From positions 1 to 56,710 of the IMG/VR virus record IMGVR_UViG_3300009168_000049: a stretch of 56,710 bases of DNA; one strand, given 5' to 3'. Positions 48,483-56,139 of this stretch are shown one piece after another. Source of the stretch: a virus. The stretch's first letter is position 1. The number at the start of each line of letters is the position of its first letter. The notes below the pieces were generated by a model that saw only the letters and a list, made by a program, of their open reading frames with translations, was not told where the DNA came from and did not search any database. Both the position numbers and the translations under genes were made by a program.

Positions 48483-48875
48483 TCAGCGTGGGCCGGACAG
48501 TATCGCAACAGCCTGCACGGCGGCTGCTCCAGTGCCGACCAGCTGGACGAAGGCGTCGGGCCGGCACGGCAACGCGGCCGTACAGATCGCACCCGCCTTG
48601 GTCCCCGACGGAATCACAAATCCGGTGGTCGGATTGGGTGGTCCCAGATCGTAGCAGAGCAGCGTCTCCGGCACGTCGTAAAACGCACCGGGGACACACG
48701 GATCGGCATCGCTCGGCGGTGCCGCCTGCACCTTGAAGCTCGCGTTCGCCGCAAGATCCGCAGTGGTCTTGAAGGTGAACGAGAAGTTGTTGTGACGACG
48801 GATGTCGATGGGAGCACCCGCCGTGCCGCTCCAGGCCAGCACGCCCTGGTGCTGACTCGCGCCATTCAGATTCAT
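48483..48875 (-). CDS. Putative capsid decoration protein, copy 1
   Basis: A 130-residue beta-rich paralogue of 48002-48421 (shared ASQHQGVLAW, RRHNNFSFTF, GTKAGAICTAALPC, LSGPR). AAGGAG precedes the ATG. It lies directly downstream of the capsid gene, so it is transcribed at high level with it. Confidence 0.75.
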   Translation of the reverse strand: MNLNGASQHQGVLAWSGTAGAPIDIRRHNNFSFTFKTTADLAANASFKVQAAPPSDADPCVPGAFYDVPETLLCYDLGPPNPTTGFVIPSGTKAGAICTAALPCRPDAFVQLVGTGAAAVQAVAILSGPR

Positions 48876-48892
48876 AGTGATCTCCTTATGTC

Positions 48893-48908
48893 GTCAGCCG
48901 CAGCTGAC
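48893..48908 (-). other. Short stem-loop after the capsid gene
   Basis: GTCAGC (48893-48898) and GCTGAC (48903-48908) around CGCA, in the 35-base gap between capsid and first decoration gene. A small hairpin, listed because each gap in this group holds one. Confidence 0.35.
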
Positions 48909-48910
48909 TG

Positions 48911-50353
48911 CTACGGGCCTACGGTCAGGATCGACACCGCCGGGCAACAGGCAACGAAGCCGCCGTCCTCGGCGCCGAACGAGTAGGCAACGCACCACGC
49001 GGATGACTTGCCTTCCCACTGCTCGATCCACAGCGGCCGCTTGTTGACGACGTAATAGGCCTGCTTCCAAGCCCCCGTCGCCGCGATGAATGACCCGGTG
49101 ATGAACGGCGCACCGGCACCACCGAGCGTCATGTTCTGGGTCGGATCCGGCAGGCAGTTGGAAATGCGAATGCGCTCACGCACATCCGTCGGGCTGTAGG
49201 TCATCAGGCCGTCGCCGAACAGGAAGCGGCCGTTGTTGTCGACCATCGATGCCAGGTAGGCGAACGTGTTCTGGTGCATCACCGTGGTCACCTCGCCGTA
49301 CTCCACCGGCACGCTGCCGTGGAAGGCACGGAATTCGATGTGGTCGAAGGTGGTGCCCTTGGACTTGCGCTTGGTGAAGCAGTCGGCGGTCAGCCAGCCG
49401 AGCGGCTCGTTGATCCCGTCGCCCACCATGGTGGCGCGGTTGCGGTTGATCCGGTAGGACCGCGCCGCCGCGTTGTACATGAAGTTCAACAGATCGTAGT
49501 TGGCCTCGGCCAGCGTCTTGCGCTGGAAGCAAAACACGCCACGGAAATCCGAGACGCTGCCGCTCTTGAAGGTGATGTTACCTTCCGGGCCGTATTCGGC
49601 GTCACACTTGGCGTCGCAGTCGTACTTGCCGATGGCGCCGTAATCCATCACCTGCGGGTACATGAATTGCGACTTGCCGACGGTGACCGAGTTGTAGAGA
49701 TCGAGCAGCTCGGCACATTCGACGATACAGTTCAGCTCGATGCCGAGCATCTCAGGGCTGAACATGGCGCTGTCGAGTGAGGACGCCTCGAAGGCCTTGC
49801 GCTCTGGCTCGGTGAAGGTGCGCTTGATCTTGTCGCGGGATTCGATGCCGACCTGCATCAGCTTGCGCACGGCGCCACGATATTCCTTGGCGTCGACCAG
49901 GTTGTCGAGGTCGGGCTTGAAGTCCCACTCCGAACCGCCCTTGAACAGGAAGGCACGGCGCTGAAGCTCGATACCAGCTTCGCGGTCCGAGGTCTCCAGA
50001 TCCTTGCCGCCCTTGATGATCGGGGCGTCCATCTCCTTCTTCACCTGGTTGAGCGCCTGCTCAAGCATTTGCATCTGCTTGATCTGCTCGGCGTAGTCGG
50101 CGGCATTCTTGAGCACCGTTGCCTTCAGCTCGTCGGTGGTCGCCTTGACGCCGCTGTAGTGGTTGGTGAGATCGGTGAACTTGGTCTCGGCTTCCTTCTT
50201 GGATTTCTCGAGCGCCGTGACGATGTTGCCCATCTCCGTGGTCAATGGAGCCAGCAGCGCCTCGGCGGTCTTGACGTCTGGGGGTGCTTCCTTGGTGAGG
50301 AATGCGCCCTTGTACACGCTCGACTTGAGCGCGTTCAGCTTGGCCTTGTTCAT
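48911..50353 (-). CDS. Major capsid protein (HK97 fold)
   Basis: A 480-residue protein. The N-terminal about 120 residues are a coiled-coil delta/scaffold domain (VTALEKSKKEAETKFTDLTN, then LKNAADYAEQIKQMQMLEQA) expected to be removed by the prohead protease encoded next upstream. The HK97-type body has SAMFSPEMLGIELNCIVECA and MVGDGINEPLGWLTADCF, the usual 'GDG---P-G' motif. A CDAKCDAEYG insert adds Cys. It forms the icosahedral shell. Confidence 0.88.
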   Translation of the reverse strand: MNKAKLNALKSSVYKGAFLTKEAPPDVKTAEALLAPLTTEMGNIVTALEKSKKEAETKFTDLTNHYSGVKATTDELKATVLKNAADYAEQIKQMQMLEQALNQVKKEMDAPIIKGGKDLETSDREAGIELQRRAFLFKGGSEWDFKPDLDNLVDAKEYRGAVRKLMQVGIESRDKIKRTFTEPERKAFEASSLDSAMFSPEMLGIELNCIVECAELLDLYNSVTVGKSQFMYPQVMDYGAIGKYDCDAKCDAEYGPEGNITFKSGSVSDFRGVFCFQRKTLAEANYDLLNFMYNAAARSYRINRNRATMVGDGINEPLGWLTADCFTKRKSKGTTFDHIEFRAFHGSVPVEYGEVTTVMHQNTFAYLASMVDNNGRFLFGDGLMTYSPTDVRERIRISNCLPDPTQNMTLGGAGAPFITGSFIAATGAWKQAYYVVNKRPLWIEQWEGKSSAWCVAYSFGAEDGGFVACCPAVSILTVGP

Positions 50354-50371
50354 TGGGAAAACCCTTGATGT

Positions 50372-51130
50372 TTAAGGAAGATGCGCTCGCGCCTTGGCGA
50401 TCAGATCGGCCATTGGCTTGAGCATGGATACATCCAGCAAGGGATGCGACGGCACGGGCGCCTTATCCACCAGCAAGGGTGTTTTCGGCTGAAGCAGGTG
50501 CACATTCTGTTTCGCCCAAAGGGCTAACCGGTGCGCCTGATTCCGGCTGTTGCAGAGTCCTTCGGCCACGATGGCACGTTCGAACTCGGCAAGAGTTTCC
50601 AATTCTTTCACGAAAGTCATGGTGGCATCTTTTTGGCTCGGGAACGTTACGATGGATACCTCCATCAGATCGCCCTTCTGCACGATCAGCCACGGATCGT
50701 CTTCGTCCTCCATCACGTCGTTGAATTCGTATTCTTCGAGCGTGAAGCCGACGGAAAAATTCAAACCGCCATTGTGCTTGAGGACGGTGTGAATATCCTT
50801 GACGTAGCCGACGTCGAGATAGAGTTGCGCTTCGAGATGCAGCTTGTCGTCGGCTTTGGTCTCCAGCTTCACGATCTTGCCGCCAACCTTATTCCAGTCG
50901 TGGCCGATCAGCAGCTGCACACCACCGGGCCCGGCAAGACCTTTCTTCTTGATGCTCTCATCGAACGCCTTGGCCATCACCTTGTGACCATGACGGTCAG
51001 TACTCGGCGTCGAGGCAACGCCCGCAATATAACCCTCCGGGACTCCGGCCGAGGCGTCCAACTTGATCTCATTGAACGCGATATCACACTGAATGCGGTC
51101 GCCGCGTGCCCACTTGGGTGTCATGGTCAT
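50372..51130 (-). CDS. Prohead protease (HK97 family, U35)
   Basis: A 252-residue protein. The family layout is seen: EGYIAGVASTPSTDRHGHKV, the catalytic His in LLIGHDWNKVGGKI, the Ser region LNFSVGFTLEE and DLMEVSIVTFPSQKDATM. It trims the capsid delta domain during maturation. Four-base overlap with the portal gene. Confidence 0.88.
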   Translation of the reverse strand: MTMTPKWARGDRIQCDIAFNEIKLDASAGVPEGYIAGVASTPSTDRHGHKVMAKAFDESIKKKGLAGPGGVQLLIGHDWNKVGGKIVKLETKADDKLHLEAQLYLDVGYVKDIHTVLKHNGGLNFSVGFTLEEYEFNDVMEDEDDPWLIVQKGDLMEVSIVTFPSQKDATMTFVKELETLAEFERAIVAEGLCNSRNQAHRLALWAKQNVHLLQPKTPLLVDKAPVPSHPLLDVSMLKPMADLIAKARAHLP

Positions 51131-52443
51131 TGTAAGGCTCTCCCACCATTGGCTTGCGGCTCACGATCATTCTCGTTGTCGTCGCGGCCGTTGGCAGCCG
51201 GTGCTGCCGGTTTCAATTCGATGAGCTTGTCTTCGCCCGCCTTCGGCTCGAAGCCGAGCACGTCGCGCTTCTCGTTGTTCGACAGGAAGGTGACCTGGCT
51301 GAGCGTCTTGCCGAGGTTGGCGCGGCCTTCCCACAGCGCCGGCACCTGATCGAGATCGAACTTGATGCGCGCACCCGCAGGGCAGAGGGACTGGGTCATG
51401 CCGGCCGCGATCGGGATCAGGTAGCAAGGCACGATGGTGTCCTGCCAGTAGGAGAGGCGAGACTCGACATAGTTGGATGCGTACTTGGCAGCGTCGGCGC
51501 TGCCGAGGCCAAGGAGCGCGACCGGCACACCGAAGACGCCAGCAATCTGCCGCGTCATGTCGTCGAGCGGCAGCTTGGAGTGGATATCCGAGAGCTTGTT
51601 GTCGAGCGTGTGCACTTTGACGTCGGTGTTGTAGAGAAACAGAATCTCACCAGAGTTCTCGCCGCCGGGCCCGGCCTCTTCGAGGTGCTTAAGCAGCGCC
51701 TCCTTCTGCTGGCGCGTGATCGTCTTTTCCGCCGTGATCACGTACTTCACATTCGGATGGCCCGAAGCCGTGTCGAGCGCGCGCTGCATCAGCGCGTGGA
51801 TGATGCGCAGCGGAACGTTGAGGCTCTCAATCGCCGCCGGCGCCTTGTTGTATTCGACCAGGCCGCTGATGGAGGGAAAGGCGATCTCGGCCGCATAGGA
51901 GGGCTTGGGTTCGCGGCGCTCGGCAGTACGTCGTGATGGCAGCGTGGTCTTGTTCGGCCCTTGCCCGTACTCGTAGTTATCCACCACGCCACGAGAATTG
52001 AGCACACCGCGCATGTGCTTGGCGGCCAGTGGATAAATCCCGTTCGGCATGCCGTTGGTACCGATGCCGACTTTGAAATGCGCTCGCGCATAAAGCATCA
52101 GATTCAAGGCGATCCAGTACTGAAGCTGCTGGGCCGTGTAGGTGTCGTTGGGGCTTTTCAACAGGTCGTTCAACGCCTTGATCTTGGACGCGCCAAGCCG
52201 CTCCGAGGCATTTACTTCCGGATCTTCTTCGCAATACCACGGCACGGACTGGACCGAGGAGGCGATGAAATTGGTGATTCTGTATAACTGCGGGGATTCC
52301 CGCTGCGCTACGTCGGCAGTGATGATGGCCTGGGTCGAGAGGAAGCGAACCGACTGCCCACCCATGATAAAGATGGGTGAGTTCGGCTCCTCGACCTCGG
52401 TGCGCTCCGGCTTGCGCTTGGTGAAGAATTCAATGAGGCCCAT
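51127..52443 (-). CDS. Portal protein (HK97 family)
   Basis: A 438-residue protein with the usual signatures: FIASSVQSVPWYCEEDPEVN, ALNLMLYARAHFKVGI, PLDDMTRQIAGVFGVPVALL and GLGSADAAKYASNYVESRLS. It forms the dodecameric ring through which DNA enters. The C-terminus is disordered and acidic/polar. It overlaps both neighbours. Confidence 0.9.
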   Translation of the reverse strand: MGLIEFFTKRKPERTEVEEPNSPIFIMGGQSVRFLSTQAIITADVAQRESPQLYRITNFIASSVQSVPWYCEEDPEVNASERLGASKIKALNDLLKSPNDTYTAQQLQYWIALNLMLYARAHFKVGIGTNGMPNGIYPLAAKHMRGVLNSRGVVDNYEYGQGPNKTTLPSRRTAERREPKPSYAAEIAFPSISGLVEYNKAPAAIESLNVPLRIIHALMQRALDTASGHPNVKYVITAEKTITRQQKEALLKHLEEAGPGGENSGEILFLYNTDVKVHTLDNKLSDIHSKLPLDDMTRQIAGVFGVPVALLGLGSADAAKYASNYVESRLSYWQDTIVPCYLIPIAAGMTQSLCPAGARIKFDLDQVPALWEGRANLGKTLSQVTFLSNNEKRDVLGFEPKAGEDKLIELKPAAPAANGRDDNENDREPQANGGRALQ

Positions 52444-52625
52444 CAGTGCAACTGCCGTTGGATGACCGGGACTTCACGTCGCTGCTGATCGAGCATCGAG
52501 GCGAGCGCCGCCATCGCCCGATAGATATCGACGACGACTGCGGGGCCGGCTTCGTTCGGATGTTCGCAATAGTGCTCAGCCGCCTTGTTGCAGGCGGCGG
52601 CCAGGCGCTGGAGATCGTCGTTCAT
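52443..52625 (-). CDS. Small hypothetical protein, 60 residues
   Basis: Helical protein (LQRLAAACNKAAEHYCEHPN, then VDIYRAMAALASMLDQQRRE) between terminase and portal. TGATG overlap upstream, one-base overlap downstream. Unrecognised. Confidence 0.7.
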   Translation of the reverse strand: MNDDLQRLAAACNKAAEHYCEHPNEAGPAVVVDIYRAMAALASMLDQQRREVPVIQRQLH

Positions 52626-52813
52626 CAGACCTGACGGCGAACCACGGCATTACGGCGCGCAGCCAGCGCCGAGGCCTGCACCACCTTGGGCGGAGCCGTC
52701 TCGGGTGCATGGTTCATGCGCACCGGTGCCACGCGCGTTTGCGGCGCGTGCTGGCTCTGCCGATTCGAAGTGACTGGTCTTGCGTAAGTTTTGCCGCCGC
52801 ATCCGCACCCGAT
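52625..52813 (-). CDS. Small Cys/Gly protein with apparent ATC start
   Basis: A 62-residue frame between terminase and the 60-residue gene. The N-terminal residues read (I/M)GCGCGGKTYARPV, like small phage proteins starting M-x-C-x-C-G-K. A perfect AGGAGG (complement of 52819-52824) stands five bases before ATC at 52813, and the stop overlaps the next ATG. No ATG/GTG/TTG is at the right place in this frame. A competing frame (GTG then ATG at 52804) has poorer third-position GC and no coupling. A non-AUG start is therefore inferred. Confidence 0.5.
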   Translation of the reverse strand: MGCGCGGKTYARPVTSNRQSQHAPQTRVAPVRMNHAPETAPPKVVQASALAARRNAVVRRQV

Positions 52814-52831
52814 TGGAGCCTCCTATTACTG

Positions 52832-54139
52832 CTACCAGATTTTAAGCTTGAGCACGCCGCCGCTGTCGTCGTCGTCGAGCGCGGTGTCGTTGGCCACATC
52901 TTCGGTGGCGTAACGGGTCGCATCCCAGCCGTGATTAAAAGCGTCGACCGGGGTGCTGAGAGCTTGATTGGTCAGCTTGTCGGTCATCCAGCTGTAGAGA
53001 TGCGCCTCTTCCTGCATCTTTTCGCAGTTCGGGTCGATGATAATCTCGTAACCCTGGAGCCAGAGAATGCCCGACTTGACCGAGCCGGGGCCCTTCTTGG
53101 CCGGCACCGCATTGATGCCGCGTGATTGCAGGAATTCGATGGTGCCGGGCTGGCTTGAGTCACACTTGACCTGATCACCATCGACGCGCGTGACACTGCG
53201 CACCAGGTGCGGCAGCTGATCCATGGTGACGCGGCCGCTAGCTTCGTTGGCGATGTAGATTTGTTTTTGCGTGGGGAAGACGAACACTTTCACCACGAAA
53301 GAAGGATCACTACCGAAACCAAAGTCCATGCCGTAATAAGGAGACATATCAGCAGGAACGTCGGGCCGCCCGACTCGGACGTTAGTAAATACCTTGGTCT
53401 CATAGGAGACATCGTATTCACCTTCCCACACGTGCATGTAGCGAGCACGGTTGCCGTCCTTGAGGACTTGCATCTCACCAGGCATCTCGGTGTGCTCGAA
53501 GAACGGATTATCGCGCCAGCTGACTTGCGTGACGATGGAGCGTTTGGGCGGCGGACCGTCGCGGAAATACTTGTCGACCGGGTCGGTGGGCTTTTCCGGG
53601 TTCCAGGTCCAGATCAGCTCCGACCCGGCGGCACGCACGGTTGGCAGCAGGATCTCCATGGACTTGGCACTGATGGTCTTGGCCTCTTCGATCCAAACGA
53701 TATCCGCGCCTTCGAGGGAACGGATCGATTCAATGTTGCGCTCCAGGCCGACGAAGATGAACTGAGATTTCGTGCCATCATGAATGATGTAGCGGTCGGT
53801 GATGGTGTACTGGTTAGCCATGCCGAGGGAACGAATCCGTTTCTCGATCAGTTCTTTGCTGGAGTCGCGGATCGAGTTCTGGAATTGGCGAGCGCAGACG
53901 ATGCGCTTTCGTTGTTGCGAAGCTTTAATCGGCAAGTAGGTTGCCACTGACCAGCTCTTGGCCGATCCGCGACCGCCAAACAGCGCCTTGTGGCGATAAT
54001 CACTGAACAGCGTGTCGATGAATTTCTGCCCAAGCCGCGCATCGGCCGCAGCCTTCTTGCCGGCCGCGATGGCCGAGGCGGTCTTGGCGCGGCTGCCGTT
54101 TACCTTACGCTCAGCCAGACCAGCATAAACATCAACCAT
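52832..54139 (-). CDS. terL: Terminase large subunit
   Basis: A 435-residue protein of the Terminase_3 (PBSX-like) class. The ATPase has Walker A FGGRGSAKS near residue 55 and Walker B ADIVWIEEAK near residue 145. The C-terminal nuclease has YYGMDFGFGSDPSF (first Asp), VKCDSSQPGTIEFL and FNHGWDATRYA (last Asp). It packages phage DNA into proheads; headful versus cos type cannot be told from sequence alone. Confidence 0.92.
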   Translation of the reverse strand: MVDVYAGLAERKVNGSRAKTASAIAAGKKAAADARLGQKFIDTLFSDYRHKALFGGRGSAKSWSVATYLPIKASQQRKRIVCARQFQNSIRDSSKELIEKRIRSLGMANQYTITDRYIIHDGTKSQFIFVGLERNIESIRSLEGADIVWIEEAKTISAKSMEILLPTVRAAGSELIWTWNPEKPTDPVDKYFRDGPPPKRSIVTQVSWRDNPFFEHTEMPGEMQVLKDGNRARYMHVWEGEYDVSYETKVFTNVRVGRPDVPADMSPYYGMDFGFGSDPSFVVKVFVFPTQKQIYIANEASGRVTMDQLPHLVRSVTRVDGDQVKCDSSQPGTIEFLQSRGINAVPAKKGPGSVKSGILWLQGYEIIIDPNCEKMQEEAHLYSWMTDKLTNQALSTPVDAFNHGWDATRYATEDVANDTALDDDDSGGVLKLKIW

Positions 54140-54384
54140 GTGGCGTTTCCGAGCAGGATGCCGAGCGTGATACCGCGAAACAGGGCGCAGCAGGGGCAGC
54201 TGGTCCAGAGAAAGGCCGCGAAGCGTCCGGTCCAGTGCTGTTCATTCTGACACCAGGTTGGGACGAAAACGGTAGACGCCCAGGCGAATGCGTTGGAGAG
54301 CCAATTGTCTTCCCAGTCGGGGATCTCGCCGTCGTGATCGACATCGGCGTCAGGAGCGGGCCGATACCGAAACGGCGAGGTCAA
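54100..54384 (-). CDS. Membrane protein with CPCC motif
   Basis: A 94-residue protein, TTG start overlapping the small-terminase stop. Acidic start (APDADVDHDGEIPDWEDNWL), then a WTSCPCCALFRGITLG section and a final hydrophobic helix (TWLMFMLVWLSV). Its end overlaps terL by 40 bases. Unrecognised; the CPCC-RG stretch occurs in other phage proteins as I recall. Confidence 0.65.
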   Translation of the reverse strand: MTSPFRYRPAPDADVDHDGEIPDWEDNWLSNAFAWASTVFVPTWCQNEQHWTGRFAAFLWTSCPCCALFRGITLGILLGNATWLMFMLVWLSVR

Positions 54385-54914
54385 TTGTCAATCACCATGT
54401 TGTCTTGGGCGGCGATCTCCTTGGGCAAGAACGTACCCGAAGGGATACCGATGACGTTCACGGTCTCGACGAAAACCGGACGACCACCGCTGCCACCGTT
54501 GTCGTCGGGCATGTCGGCGCGATTGAGGCCGTAGCCACGGTGCCGGTGCACGGTCGAGAGGTAGTAGAGGATACAGCGCACATCGCCCTGGTCAATCAGT
54601 TCGAACAGCTTGGCCTCGGCCTTGTCGCCCATCGCATCGCGGGCATGCGAGAGCGCCTCGACGCAGACGTCGTGCTTCTCGATGTAGCGCAGCAGCGTGG
54701 AGCGCGGGACTTTGAGAGAACGCACCACCTGGGTGAGCAGGCCGCGCTCCTTCAGGATCATGACGGCGACTTTTTGCGGCGTGATATCATGCCGCTCTTC
54801 GGTCTTTTGGAGAGCCTTGGCCGCCCGCTCCTCCTGGGTGAGCTTGGGCTTGACGACCTTCTGGCCGTTTTTGCCGTAACCCGGCTTGTATCTGGCTTTG
54901 ATTCTTTTCGGCAT
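54381..54914 (-). CDS. terS: Terminase small subunit
   Basis: A 177-residue DNA-binding protein upstream of terL. Basic N-terminus (KARYKPGYGKNGQKVVKPKL), then a helix-turn-helix (GLLTQVVRSLKVPRSTLLRY) and a helical oligomerisation section (AEAKLFELIDQGDVRCILYY). The sequence suits TerS, which recognises the phage pac/cos site. Confidence 0.8.
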   Translation of the reverse strand: MPKRIKARYKPGYGKNGQKVVKPKLTQEERAAKALQKTEERHDITPQKVAVMILKERGLLTQVVRSLKVPRSTLLRYIEKHDVCVEALSHARDAMGDKAEAKLFELIDQGDVRCILYYLSTVHRHRGYGLNRADMPDDNGGSGGRPVFVETVNVIGIPSGTFLPKEIAAQDNMVIDN

Positions 54915-55019
54915 GTCCCTGACTCGGGCTGGAGAGGCTCCACCCGCGATGCCTTCCCTTCAGATCTTCGCCGACACCCGGTCAAGGCGAAACCCGATCT
55001 GGTAGGGGATTGGGCGGGG

Positions 55020-55049
55020 AACCTACAATCGCTTGTTACGCTTCGTCAA
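55020..55049 (-). promoter_or_regulatory. Possible leftward late promoter
   Basis: On the minus strand TTGACG (complement of 55044-55049), an 18-base spacer and TAGGTT (complement of 55020-55025), about 105 bases before the small-terminase start. The -10 is poor, so this may need an activator or may be chance. The 131-base gap 54915-55045 holds no gene. Confidence 0.3.
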
Positions 55050-55546
55050 GCATGCACCATCTTGGCGCTGTTGACCCGGGCTCTCGCGCCGCCGAACAGC
55101 GGTGTGATCACATTGACCATGCCGGCGGTGTCGGCATCGGAGGCGAGCACCGAGCGCAAGGTGGCGAGCACCCCATAGCTGAAGGTGACGGCGTCGCCCT
55201 TGTGCAGGATTTCATCGAACAAGCCATTGATTTCGGCCTGTTTTACCGCCTCGATGGCCTTGCAGGGGGCACGCCATGGCCGGCCGTTCTCATCGGCGAG
55301 AAGCGTATTGTGGCGACAGATGCCACGGGCGAGACGGATCGAGGGGTGATGCGCATCGGCGTAGCGCACGAACAGATAGCGCGGGAACAGCGGATAGTGC
55401 CGCATGACGAATTTGCCGGGACGGAGGTGATGGCGCTTCTTGAGCTGGGGCAAATACGAGTCGAAACCGAACCGTTGCAGTTCGGTGTGAGCGAGATATT
55501 CGGAGGCCGACTCGGTGATCAACGCTGCGTAGTCGGATCGCGCCAT
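55046..55546 (-). CDS. NusG/RfaH-like transcription antiterminator
   Basis: A 166-residue protein. The NGN domain is seen in YAALITESASEYLAHTELQR, GFDSYLPQLKKR and HYPLFPRYLFVRYAD (the classical 'LFPRYLF' strand). A KOW-like C-terminal section begins at KGDAVTFSYGVLATLRSVLA. It binds RNA polymerase clamp helices and suppresses pausing/termination. Lying directly upstream of terS in the same direction, it probably helps polymerase through the 30-kb late operon. AAGGGG precedes the ATG. Confidence 0.82.
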   Translation of the reverse strand: MARSDYAALITESASEYLAHTELQRFGFDSYLPQLKKRHHLRPGKFVMRHYPLFPRYLFVRYADAHHPSIRLARGICRHNTLLADENGRPWRAPCKAIEAVKQAEINGLFDEILHKGDAVTFSYGVLATLRSVLASDADTAGMVNVITPLFGGARARVNSAKMVHA

Positions 55547-55579
55547 GCCTGATTCCCCTTATGCCGTAGGGGTCATAGC

Positions 55580-55885
55580 TTACGCCTTCGGTTTAGGTCG
55601 AGTATTCTTTCGGCTCGAACCGGTCAATTGTTGGGCGGTGACCTGGTATTCCGCTGCCAGCCGGAGCAGCCGGGCGAGCGGTCCGGGGACGCTGAGGGCG
55701 CCGTACCAGTAACGCTGGCAGGTGCGCCAGGAGAGGCCGAAGGCCTTGGCGGCGGTCAAGCCGTCGTTGATCTGGAGCTTGAGGCAGAGGGTCTGGAATT
55801 CGGCTTGGGACATCGGGGCACGATCGGGTGTCGCGACGTTGAAGCGGGTGGACCAGTTGACGGTGTGCTTTTTGGAGAGGCGCAT
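55580..55885 (-). CDS. HTH regulator at the divergent control region
   Basis: A 101-residue protein with an HTH-like section (FQTLCLKLQINDGLTAAKAF then GLSWRTCQRYWYGALSVPGP) and a basic C-terminus (SSRKNTRPKPKA). ATG 55885 lies exactly where transcription from the promoter at 55892-55920 should begin, so the mRNA may be leaderless like lambda cI from PRM. A shorter start (ATG 55813) is possible. Likely represses or balances the divergent promoters through the repeats that overlap their -35 boxes. Confidence 0.72.
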   Translation of the reverse strand: MRLSKKHTVNWSTRFNVATPDRAPMSQAEFQTLCLKLQINDGLTAAKAFGLSWRTCQRYWYGALSVPGPLARLLRLAAEYQVTAQQLTGSSRKNTRPKPKA

Positions 55886-55891
55886 AGGTCC

Positions 55892-55920
55892 AGTATAGCC
55901 GGCCTCGCTTGCTACGGCAA
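55892..55920 (-). promoter_or_regulatory. Leftward sigma70 promoter of the HTH gene
   Basis: On the minus strand TTGCCG (complement of 55915-55920), a 17-base spacer and TATACT (complement of 55892-55897). The expected start of transcription, seven bases beyond the -10, is the A of ATG 55885. The -35 lies inside repeat copy 55913-55928. Confidence 0.7.
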
Positions 55921-55928
55921 GCTGACGG
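55913..55928. repeat. Operator-like repeat, copy 1
   Basis: TACGGCAAGCTGACGG. It shares the core YACGGCARNNTGACGK with three other copies. It overlaps the -35 of the leftward promoter and begins 26 bases before copy 2. Confidence 0.6.
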
Positions 55929-55938
55929 AAAACATTGT

Positions 55939-55954
55939 CACGGCAGCTTGACGT
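55939..55954. repeat. Operator-like repeat, copy 2
   Basis: CACGGCAGCTTGACGT. Contains the TTGACG -35 of the rightward promoter, so a protein bound here would block it. Confidence 0.6.
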
Positions 55955-55976
55955 ACGTTTGTGATACCATTATATC
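55948..55976 (+). promoter_or_regulatory. Rightward sigma70 promoter
   Basis: TTGACG (55948-55953), a 17-base spacer and TATATC (55971-55976). The leader to the start at 56014 is about 30 bases and holds AAAAGGTAG. Divergent to the HTH gene promoter, with the two -35 boxes about 30 bases apart. Confidence 0.7.
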
Positions 55977-56013
55977 GGCGATGGGAATGATCCCAACGAA
56001 AAGGTAGACTCAC

Positions 56014-56139
56014 ATGTTGAAGCTGATTGCGGCATGCGCACTCGCGCTGTTTACGTTCACGATGGCGGCTGAAGCGAAGAAGTGCACGGATTGGTGCACC
56101 AACAAAAGCACCGGCCAGAAATTCCGGATCCGCCGCTAA
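56014..56139 (+). CDS. Tiny secreted protein, 41 residues
   Basis: MLKLIAACALALFTFTMAAE is a signal peptide (cleavage near AEA). The mature part is about 20 residues, basic, with two Cys (KKCTDWCTNKSTGQKFRIRR). First gene of the rightward promoter; its stop overlaps the nuclease start (TAATG). Unrecognised; comparable in style to the secreted protein at 13874. Confidence 0.75.
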   Translation: MLKLIAACALALFTFTMAAEAKKCTDWCTNKSTGQKFRIRR

